A DNA stretch of 18,674 bases from Spongospora subterranea (taxonomy: Eukaryota; Endomyxa; Phytomyxea; Plasmodiophorida; Plasmodiophoridae): NCBI GenBank assembly GCA_900404475.1, contig OUQQ01000403.1:2481-21154 (forward strand), in the 5' to 3' direction. The position numbers were made by a program, and so were the translations under genes. Every line of letters begins with the position of its first letter. Position 1 is the first letter of the stretch. This document shows, piece after piece, positions 9,121 to 17,382 of this stretch. The notes under the pieces were generated by a model. It had not been told where the DNA came from. It ran no database searches and saw only the letters and a list, made by a program, of their open reading frames with translations.

Positions 9121-9495
9121 GTGAAGGAACTTTACCTATTGATTCTACACTTGCGACTGCGGCATGATGAATTCTTTGCTTCCTTGCAGAGGCAGTTTTT
9201 GTGGTTTGTACACGACTTTGATAATCAGCACTGTGAAAAAGGCAGACCGAAAGGCAGACCGAAAGCAGGAGGCAAGCGATATAGATCTATTGCTGATAAG
9301 CAGCGTCAGCTAGAAAAGAACAATTGGGTCAACGGAAAATCTGGAACTGAAAATATGCCTCTTTACTCGAATAAACTCGTGTCAAATAACTTGTTTACTC
9401 GTTATTGTTTGTTTTGGGAGTTGTACAGATATGGAGTGTACACGAAGTTAAAGGTGCAACCGGTTGTTCGGTTGAGCAGGGTTGTTTGCCGTTGA
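9121..9495 (+). CDS. Hypothetical protein with AT-hook-like motif
   Basis: An open frame of up to 124 codons, starting at a GTG if read from 9121. I do not recognise the family. It holds two tandem GRPK units (EKGRPKGRPKAGGKRYR), encoded by a 12-bp direct repeat GGCAGACCGAAA at about 9240 and 9252. Such GRP cores flanked by basic residues are typical of AT-hook minor-groove binding motifs. A charged stretch (DKQRQLEKNN) follows. The first 35 residues are hydrophobic and aromatic. It lies downstream of the Harbinger fragment and may be another part of that element or a host relic. It may also be non-coding. Confidence 0.3.
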   Translation: MKELYLLILHLRLRHDEFFASLQRQFLWFVHDFDNQHCEKGRPKGRPKAGGKRYRSIADKQRQLEKNNWVNGKSGTENMPLYSNKLVSNNLFTRYCLFWELYRYGVYTKLKVQPVVRLSRVVCR

Positions 9496-9665
9496 TTCTC
9501 CAATTCGATGTTCTTGTCTCAATGGGTCCATGGATGAAGCGTTTGACGACCGTCTTGACGAAACAAACTAGATTGCGGCATCATTAATGCTCATACCAGA
9601 TCCCGTTCACACAGTTAGTGATATATTGTGGTTTATTGACTGCTAATTAACTCTGTATGACATTG
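9496..9665. other. Intergenic region downstream of the docking-complex gene
   Basis: Short spacer between the hypothetical plus ORF and the stop of the minus-strand coiled-coil gene. It should contain the 3' end of that gene. Nothing else is recognisable. Confidence 0.4.
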
Positions 9666-11363
9666 CTATTTGGCTGTTGACGATGACAACCGCGACTCAA
9701 GAATCTCAGAGACATCAATTGGAGAGTACGACGACAGATCGTCATCTGCGTCAACATCGTCGTCGGACATGCTCATTGTGGTGGGAATCTTAGCGATACA
9801 GCACGTTGCGTCGTCGTCGTCGGTGGCGTTGGCTTGTTGATCGTGATCGACAGGGCCATAGCCCTTATCGACAGTTGACCTAATCAGATCATAGGTCTTC
9901 ACTTCTATCATACTCATTACTTCGATGAAGTTATCGTCTCTGATCGCGACGTGTTCATCGCACCCTAACTTTGAGATTACGGTCCTCAGCAGCGGCCTTA
10001 ACCCTGCAACAGCTTCCCTAGCATTCCTCAATTCATGTTCCCGTTCATCATTCGACGACTGGATATCAGTCAGCTCTCTGCGCAAGCTCTGTACAGATGT
10101 CGCTCTCTGATGATCGACACCGGCTCGTCGCTGCCGGTCGACATCATCAACTTGTTTCTCTACCTTGCTCAACTCTTCTTCTAGCTGGAGCACAGTTGAT
10201 GTTGTTAGTCCATCCACCTCCTGGAACAGTTCACGATTAGTCTCAGCCGCATTCTGGAATGACGAAACCTGCAAACCCACATTCACGGAAACGGGTCAGT
10301 TCATTCATTCCACCGTTTTTTGTTTTGTTCACCATACCAGGTTATCAACTGTCGCCGTACTGGTCCCTTTCAATATCTCTTGTAAGGAGCCCTCGAGCAA
10401 CTGCACCTCGGCCGTTTCTCGCTTGATACTCGATATGGCCTCGGTCTGACTCTCGTCCAGAGCCGCGATCGATCTCTTGGTATCTTTTTCGTGTTGATTC
10501 GTCGCCATTTCGATGTACTTGGTTTCACCGCTGCTGGTTCGTTTGGGGGATTCCTTCCCCGTCAGCCCTTCCATACGAATGCGATGTCGCCGTAATCTTT
10601 CATGCAGCTGCGCGGAGACTTCAACGAACTTGTCCCTCTCTCGATCGGCTTCCTGTTTGATATCGGACAGTTTCGCTTGAGCAAGATCACGGGCCCTGTA
10701 AGCTTGCAATGTCTGCTCATTGATTCGTTTGATTTCGGCCTGTTTCTCTTGAAGTTCCCTCTCCAGGCGGTTATGGGTTCCTTTGTACACAGACCATTCT
10801 CGTCTCAATCCCTCAATTGCTTCACGAAGAACATTATTATTCGCCACAGCCTCATTGTACCGAACCAATGTTTTATCAAGACGGTTCTCAGCTATTCGGA
10901 TGCTTCTTTGCGATTGTTTTCTGACCAATTCCTGGTCATCCTTTCTCCCCAGCTCGGCAATTACATTGCGAAGATGCTGTATCTTGTTCTGCATTTCTTT
11001 GACCAATTCCTTATCCTGGCCTAATCGTAATTTGCATTGCAGATATTCCTGCTGAAGTCGGGATATGGTCACTACGATATCCACAGATGATTGGTCGTTC
11101 GCTCGTTCGATTTCCAGCAATAAGTCGTCCTTGATTCTTCCATTCTCTGCTTTCAGGGTGCGGATTTGTCCTTCCCGTACACCGTAACGCCCGTTATTAC
11201 GAATAGGAAATTGCATCGAGAACAATATTAGGTTTGAAAAAAGATATCACCTACAACGATCAAAGTGTACCAAGTACCAATTACCAATTTTACTGCAGCG
11301 GGCAACATATGCCCTATCGTCCTCATAGCCTTGAGCCGAGGCTGATTTATTATTCAGCTTCAT
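9666..11363 (-). CDS. Outer dynein arm docking complex coiled-coil protein (ODA1/CCDC114/CCDC63 family)
   Basis: Exons 11363-11285, 11170-10338 and 10268-9666 give about 504 residues. Introns 11171-11284 (114 bp) and 10269-10337 (69 bp) are GT-AG and the phases close. The N-terminus has the family's DRAY block (EDDRAYVARCSK), joined through the first intron to IGQIRTLKAENGRIKDDLLLE-type sequence. Nearly the whole protein is coiled coil. The signature region YNEAVANNNVLREAIEGLRR, followed by LERELQEKQAEI and YRARDLAQAKL, matches the ODA docking complex family (ODAD1/CCDC114, ODA1). NFIEVMSMIEVKTYDLIRS resembles the C-terminal conserved block. The last 40 residues are acidic (DDDVDADDD). The family anchors outer dynein arms to axonemal doublets, so the organism has motile flagella. 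The start codon overlaps the stop of the upstream YggS gene. Confidence 0.85.
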
Positions 11364-12220
11364 ATTTGAATTTTCTTGAACCAAAGATAGCGCTTCCTAC
11401 TCTGACGGATGTCGAACCTTGCAGAATCTACGCCAATGCTGAAAATACAATCGAGAGTTGCTCACACTCAATACATACGGCTTCTTCAAAATCACTGGAC
11501 ATTCCCATAGATAGCTGTAGGTCGCTCTCAGATACCCCAAGAGCGCCGGCAACCGAGGTTCGGCAGCTGTATAGCTGATGAAAACTGTCTGAATCTTCGG
11601 CAGCGCCTATAGTCATCAATCCCGTGAACTTCAACGAAGGGCATCTCCTGATGATGTGTTGCGCAAGGTCAGCAGCATCCTCTGCCTTACAGGCTGATCT
11701 TTTGGCTAAAAATCATGCTCAGTAAACGGCCGAAAACAGAGAAATGTCATGATCATCTACTGGGTTCATCGGATGTCTTCACTTGTATGAATACGTCAAT
11801 CACCCGTCCAGTTGGCGCAAACGCTCTCTCCAAAACGTTCGCTAACTGCACACTATCCACCGTTTCTATAACAGTGATATTTCTACATGTCGCCAGTTTC
11901 TTGCATTTGTTCCGCTGAATGTGTCCAATGAAATGCCATTGAACATCGTCAGGAAGTGCGGCTGACTTATTGAGCATCTCATTGATGTAATTTTCACCGA
12001 ACCTCCTCTTACATGCCGATTAATGACAACGGTACATGATGCTGTGCATGGATCAGCGCCGTACCTGGCCCATATCATATGCCGCCCTGATAGCGGCGCA
12101 GGGCTTGCCTTTCGAAACGGCCACCAGCCTGACCGGTCTGGCCGGGTCCACCGGGGCCCTGGCCGCTGCACCAGCAATGCACTGTGTGATACGGGTGAGG
12201 GCCTGCTGAACTGCCGCCAT
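11350..12220 (-). CDS. YggS/PROSC-family pyridoxal phosphate homeostasis protein
   Basis: Exons 12220-12065, 12007-11761, 11705-11479 and 11427-11350 encode about 235 residues, the usual family length. Introns 12008-12064, 11706-11760 and 11428-11478 are GT-AG and the phases close. The PLP-binding lysine is Lys37 in LVAVSKGKP. The next blocks are GQRRFGENYINEM (built across the first junction), WHFIGHIQRNK, IETVDS, FTGLMTIG, LSMGMSSDFEEA and GSTSVRVGSAIFG (in the last exon). This cytosolic or mitochondrial protein binds PLP and controls its free level. I chose the start at 12220 because it gives the canonical N-terminus. The frame stays open upstream to an ATG at 12547, so a 109-residue N-terminal extension is possible. 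An A/T-rich TATATAG on the minus strand lies just upstream (about 12241-12247). Confidence 0.9.
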
Positions 12221-13156
12221 CTCCTGGTCGCTGTAGTCGCTATATAAGGTGTCCTCGTGGGTCTGTCCCTGACCGTGTTCGCCCGATGGATGTGATGAGA
12301 TCATTGTCCCCAGCGGCCCAGTCCCGCTATCCCCGCTATAATACTGTGGTACTCCCTGTACGTGTGTACCGAACCGCCCGACACTTTCGCGGCAGTCAAT
12401 TGCTGTTAAATAATACGTGTATTGGTGTGTAACCGTATCCACGTCCATGGTAACGCCCAACAATCCCGTACTGTAGTCGCCCATGCCTGTACGACTGTAG
12501 AGGCATGACGTCTGTAGTCGCCATGGACCCGGGGACTGTAGTCGCATTTTGACCCAGCGACCTGCCCTGGTTATTCTCTTGTCAATTATTGTCGTAGCTA
12601 GCTATACACTGTCTTCATTACCATAGATAATTAGTCCCAATCTCTGGTTCTTGTCATTATCCCGTTTCCCCATTACAGTTCAATAACATTCAAAAGCGCA
12701 ATCTGTACACCACCCATGAATTCGAAACCACATCATTATATGCCTGTATAATTCAGATTCTGTCATTCAAATATAGACGAGGAACTGTTGCATTTTATTA
12801 CTGATGATTCTCTGCAATGCCCCGGAGTCCCATTCGCCTTGGTACTGTGAATATGAAAATAAAGAATGACCACAACCATATACACCAACAAATATCCCAA
12901 TACGGATCCATGATCAAACGTGGTTACGAGATGCCAATGGCGAAATGGTCCTGACGATGAGCTCATGTCAGACGGACACCGGGTCTCATCCCCCATGATC
13001 ACCGCCGGACCTGATCATTACTGCCGGCCAGTAACACAGGGAGCGATCGAAACGAGTCGTATCGCCATATCGCGGTTGGGTTAGTGGGTACAGGCACGAT
13101 CCCTGGGGATATAATTGCAGGATATGACCCGAAGGCAATAGGGATCTATCCCCCAA
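12221..13156. promoter_or_regulatory. Divergent intergenic region between YggS and the Tul1-type gene
   Basis: The two genes diverge from this region, so it must carry both promoters unless the YggS frame extends to 12547. Its left part is GC-rich and holds four exact copies of CTGTAGTCGC (12231, 12471, 12512, 12536). A TATATAA-like string occurs at 12241-12247. The right part (12560-12950) is more AT-rich. Minus-strand open frames here (12763-13002 with one hydrophobic stretch, and 12986-13255) lack recognisable motifs and the second overlaps the first Tul1 exon, so they are not called. Confidence 0.5.
12231..12545. repeat. Four interspersed CTGTAGTCGC decamers
   Basis: Exact copies at 12231-12240, 12471-12480, 12512-12521 and 12536-12545, plus a related CGACTGTAG near 12492. 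The last three fall within 75 bp. They lie upstream of the YggS start on its coding strand as GCGACTACAG. They could be transcription-factor sites or a low-complexity coding repeat if the long YggS N-terminus is real. Confidence 0.6.
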
Positions 13157-15210
13157 ATGGGCTCGACTATCGTCAGGCCCGATATCACCGTGTCCATCCT
13201 CCTGCTGTTTATCGCCACCATCACGTCGTCGCAACTGTCTCCATATCCTTCCCAAATATCAGGATTATATCATGGACTATGGCTGAGCCAATCGTTTCCG
13301 AAAATTGGCGACCACGAACAGATGGTGATGCAAATCATACACGAGGACGATGATCAGGAGTCGACAAGGAAATCGTGGGTTGACACCCGTGGTGGAGTAG
13401 TTTTACGAGGATCAGGTGAGCGTTATCATCAGAATCTCTATTGTGTTGCTCAAAAGGCTGCTTTTTCTTGTGCCATCTCAGGCGGACATGATGACGCTTT
13501 TTTACCATTCTCCGGTGTATATCAGCGATCTACAGGAATACTGAAACTGTTCAGCAATACTCCGGATTGGCGTAAATTACCTGATGTTGTCAGCATCACC
13601 GGAGACCCAGGAACTGCAGACGATCCCGTTGCTTCAGAACCGCCCCTGAGTCAGTGATTGCTCCTCAATACCGAATTAAGGCAAATGGGCTAACAACTAA
13701 AAATTGTAGATCCCGGGGAGCCCATCTCCTCATTAACGTATGCGGATTCGTGTGCCGTTGAGATGTCTTTGTTGACCCTTCCGCTCATGCATTCACCACA
13801 TTACCGATTCGATTCGGCCACTAAAGAAACTGTCTGTGTTCATTGTCCGTTCGCATCATATCACTTGATATTACTAACGAACCAATTCGGTATTAGGTCT
13901 GGCGCCAAGGATCTTTGAACAGTGATCAACCCACGATAATTGGCGCATTTCTGAGCCCTAGCTGCCACTTCAATCTAACAACAGTGCTATCTGTTGCGAA
14001 GACTAATTTCTTCGTAGACAGGGCGTCGCGATTCGCCATTGTCGCGTCATCGGCAACAATAGTGCAGATGTTAATGACTCTTGAACAAGTGCAAACCGGC
14101 ACTAATTTATCCAGCATATCTCTGCTCACGATCGCCATTCTGGCACTTTTGGACTCATACATGGTTGGTCAAACTGTACACAGTCGCCTAACTTGCACGA
14201 TGAGCTGATCCAGCTTCTTTTAGTGTGTTGTTCATGTCGCATTAGGAATGCGTGTTCCAGATCTGTGGTTGTCTTTCATTATTCTAACTATGATAGAATG
14301 TACGATGTTCTCAACCGCCGTTTTGCTGTCTGACTGATACATAACTCGTCTGTTCAGTTTTGCTCTTCTCTGTATTTCAAGTTCGCCTGATATTTTCGGT
14401 TTGGAAGTCCAATAATCGGATGCAATTTGATTCGGCATCTCAAGATGATCGTCGCCATATGATCAATCAACTTCACTCCAAACTTTTTATATTTATCTTG
14501 ATCGGTTTAATTGTTGTACTTTTCTCTGTCCAGAACTACGAGAAACTTGTCATCGTATGTCGGGGCTTTGTTGGGAATCTGTTTGTTTATAGGCCGCCCC
14601 TGTTTAGGTTATTCTGCATTCGCCTTGGATTGCACAAATTGTATATAGCGTCATGTACGACGTTCATCGAGGATTCCTACCGAAATATTTAGTTGTCATG
14701 GCTTCTTGCCGACTATTCTTGCCATTATATAAGTTCGGAAATCCGTATAATTATATGGAAAATGCATGCGATTATACTGTATGGCGCATCGTCACGTAAT
14801 TGAACTGCTTTTTTACGTCGTCTACAGTTTTGCTTTTGCTTGATTATTTGGGTTGCGTGTCAAGTCGGCATGATTCTCCTACAAGATCGACTTGGGCCGA
14901 GGTTTTTCGTTCCGGATAGGTTCAAACCCGCAAAGTACGACTACTGGAAAAACGTGAGCCCGTCTTCTTGTAAGTTGACATCAAACCGATTATGTTAATA
15001 TTGTGAAATTGCTTATTGTGTCTGTTAGCGGATACGTGTGCAATATGTATGATGGATTTCCAGGAAGATGTCGAAAGTGACGTTCCCCAAGAAGAAGGCG
15101 CTGTGATGCTGACTCCATGCGGGCATGTTTTCCACAGCATATGTCTGATAACATGGATGGAGCAGAAAATGGAATGCCCTAATTGCAGAGCACCGTTACC
15201 TACATTATAG
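13157..15210 (+). CDS. Tul1/Dsc1/FLY-type transmembrane RING-H2 E3 ubiquitin ligase
   Basis: Nine exons give about 531 residues: 13157-13415, 13482-13649, 13710-13831, 13897-14175, 14224-14299, 14358-14554, 14608-14778, 14828-14969 and 15029-15210. All eight introns are GT-AG (48-66 bp) and the phases close. A signal peptide (residues about 10-25, SILLLFIATITSS) precedes a luminal domain with GVYQRSTGIL. The multi-membrane region includes FLSPSCHFNL, SLLTIAILALLDSYM, FSVFQVRLIFSVWK, FIFILIGLIVVLFSV and a Gln-Ile-Val block. LGPRFFVPDRFKPAKYDYW is the family's hallmark before the RING. The C-terminal RING-H2 has CAIC, TPCGHVFHSICL and MECPNCRAPLP. Yeast Tul1/Dsc1 and plant FLY proteins ubiquitinate membrane proteins in Golgi and endosomes. 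It is shorter than yeast Tul1, mainly in the luminal part. The second intron's donor (GTCAGT at 13650) is the least certain. Confidence 0.87.
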
Positions 15211-15248
15211 TACTACCAAACATATACTCATAGATAGGGTCAATACAT

Positions 15249-16943
15249 TTACTTAGACGATTCACTTCTCGATTGTATCTCGTTTCCACTTGTCCAACGA
15301 TCTATATCTCCCTGTTTCGTCAAGCAAGATCGAAATCGGTGGTGACAAATGATATCCACAAGGACAAGGCAGTTGATCCAAAAGAATGTGAGCCCCGCGA
15401 GCCAAACAAGAAGGAACACTGGTCTGTAAGCACGACTGGGTATTAGTTGGCGGTTTCATTAGTTCACATAGATGATTACCTCGATCGCATTTCCAGCTGA
15501 TATGCAAAAAAAAGCCATAGTAATTGTCCTGCGAACCAGAGGGCAACGTTCATTAAGCCCCTTAGAAAAGACAGCCTCGTGTAAGGCAAAATAAGCGGAA
15601 GAAGACTAAAACAACAACTCAATGTCGAACATTCCACGAAACCCGCATGTGTTATTACCTCCAGTACCAAACAAAATATTGGGCAGTTGAAACCTATGCC
15701 AGTAATGAGTTTACCGTTTTCACTCAACTCGTGTAAATTGCAACCTTATTGAAACTGACAAAGATGACCGTTTGCACAAACATAGCAAAGGGAAGGTCGG
15801 TACCGAACTTGAGCGCGACAACCGCAATTGATACAATCTGGGGAAGAAAAGACAACAGCCCGCTCCATAAGGATGACGGTGACATGAAGCTTCAACAGTA
15901 ATTATGAGACGTGCAATTACCATATTCACAGCTCGATTTACCTGAGATAGAGAGAGTAGAAATAAGGCGAGAAATTATGCCTGTTGTCTCGCCGAATTAA
16001 ATGATACAGATACGTCTCGTAGACAAACGTCCAACCATAAATATAATAAAAATACGCAAGGAGACCGAGAAACACAGAGGCAGAAACGATGAAAAATAGG
16101 AGCCGAGACGCTGTTGGACCCATTCTGAACGGTGCATCATGATCTGTGTACTTGTGATCAAGATATACAAGAACCGCTGGCCCATAAATTATAGGATAGA
16201 TCTTAAAATGAACCGCCAGTCCAAATCTACACCAATTTACAAAGGAGTAATGGATTCTCATCCAAATAAGACCTTACACGATTGAACTCAATATGAGCTG
16301 ACGCTTCAGAATAAGGAATATGGTAAGAACCACAAGTAAACAAATAATAACATCGGCATTGCCTGAGGCGTTTGTTAAAAAAGACAATAAGAGGGATATG
16401 AAAGATACCTCGGGTCGATACGGTGAAAGACATTGGGTTGAACAGCCAAGAAGCAGCACACAATACAGATATATGAGGTGGAATCCGTCTGATTAGACAG
16501 ACCTGCTCTATCAAGTATCCAAGCAACAAATCCATGGACGTAAACATAATCTTCCCAAAAGAAAACTCGATAATATGACATGGAGTTAACAGGAACGCCC
16601 TGTGACAAAACATAAGGACCAGGATAATCGAATGAAAAGTAATAAAGTTTCTTACAGCAACGGCGTATATCTAAATGTGTGTCGAAGAAACGGTGATTCA
16701 TTATTGAGAACATGTCTAGCTGCATCAGTATATACATAATAGTCAACATCAGTAAATGGCACCTCTACTAGACAACGCTACGAGTCAAACAAAACTCGAT
16801 GATATGATGAAAGCATAGCTACAATAAGCGTCCTGAAACCCTCCGTATATCAGAAACGCGACCCGGACGATGACAGCCGCAGACCATATGACGATGCGAC
16901 CACGAGAGGATGTGAATGTGCTGATGATATCTGATTTCATCAT
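15249..16943 (-). CDS. PIGM: GPI mannosyltransferase 1 (PIG-M family)
   Basis: PIG-M adds the first mannose to the GPI anchor precursor in the ER lumen, using dolichol-phosphate-mannose. Nine exons total 1275 nt (424 residues, the usual size): 16943-16823, 16767-16656, 16599-16409, 16362-16278, 16226-15942, 15889-15745, 15693-15659, 15605-15480 and 15423-15249. All eight introns are GT-AG, 46-56 bp, and the phases close. Key blocks are [15 protein letters not shown], the luminal DxD motif in [16 protein letters not shown] (Asp47, Asp49), [68 protein letters not shown] and [11 protein letters not shown]. Multiple hydrophobic membrane spans are evident. I chose the start at the first of two adjacent ATGs (16943-16938). 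Reading further upstream would translate the 18-bp repeats, which is unlikely. Confidence 0.93.
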
Positions 16944-17097
16944 CAATGAAACGCTGGTAACGGTGTCGGGGTCTTGTACACGGTACACCGGTACTGGTAA
17001 CGACACCGGCACTGGTAACGACACCGGCACTGGTAACGACACCCGCACTGGTAACGACACCGGCACTGGTAACGACACCGGTACGGGTATTTAACAG
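16944..17097. repeat. Five 18-bp tandem repeats upstream of PIG-M
   Basis: Units are 16990-17007, 17008-17025, 17026-17043, 17044-17061 and 17062-17079, with consensus GGCACTGGTAACGACACC, followed by a partial unit (GGTACGGGTA). Unit 1 has GGTACT and unit 4 starts CGCACT. The array ends 47 bp before the PIG-M start codon, in its expected promoter or leader. It also sits at the presumed edge of the viral-type element to the right. It has no spacers, so it is not a CRISPR. It may be a minisatellite or an iteron-like array. Confidence 0.85.
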
Positions 17098-17342
17098 CGG
17101 GCTTGGGCTTGCCCCAAGCCCGTAACGTAGGCAGTGTACACTTAAGTGTATAACTGCGACTTTTACAGTCATTTAGCAAAGCCCGGGCTTCTGGGCTTGG
17201 CTGTTATACCGGTGGCCTTTAGGTCCAAGGTACACGTCAGTGTACCTTGGGCCCAAGCTCTCCTGGGAACTCCGTGAGTCTTGATAGATGCATCTATGTG
17301 TATATTTATTTGACTTATTAAGTCCAGAGGGGTCCGGACCCC
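17098..17342. repeat. Cluster of perfect palindromes and hairpins upstream of the Rep gene
   Basis: Seven perfect self-complementary elements lie in 245 bp. They are a 10-bp stem with 5-nt loop (17098-17107/17113-17122), TACACTTAAGTGTA (17137-17150), AAGCCCGGGCTT (17179-17190), an 11-bp stem with 4-nt loop (17225-17235/17240-17250), ATAGATGCATCTAT (17284-17297), GACTTATTAAGTC (17312-17324) and GGGGTCCGGACCCC (17329-17342). The position just before a Rep gene suggests a replication origin or terminal region. No canonical NANTATTAC nonanucleotide was found in either orientation between 17080 and 17383. A TATATTTA at 17301-17308 could serve as a TATA element for Rep. Confidence 0.75.
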
Positions 17343-17382
17343 GTGGGCGTGAGGTCTTCGTCGTCGTTTAATCATTTCATTA

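Noticed and set aside
10602..11055. Plus-strand hydrophobic ORFs at 10602-11024 and 10783-11055
   Set aside because: They are antisense to the coiled-coil gene. Reverse reading of Glu/Lys/Gln-rich codons commonly gives Leu/Phe/Ser-rich frames.
12763..13002. Minus-strand ORF with one hydrophobic stretch in the divergent region
   Set aside because: No recognisable motif, no splice partner, and it lies in the expected promoter region of two genes.
13926..14162. Minus-strand ORF opposite Tul1 exon 4
   Set aside because: The plus strand encodes conserved Tul1/FLY membrane segments here with closing exon phases, so the minus frame is a shadow.
16990..17079. Possible CRISPR array
   Set aside because: Units are directly adjacent 18-mers with no spacers, in a clearly eukaryotic context.
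16870..17094. Plus-strand ORF rich in GNDTGT repeats, and the minus-strand repeat ORFs opposite it
   Set aside because: They are translations of the 18-bp tandem array and the antisense of PIG-M exon 1. PIG-M has a good start at 16943 without the repeats.
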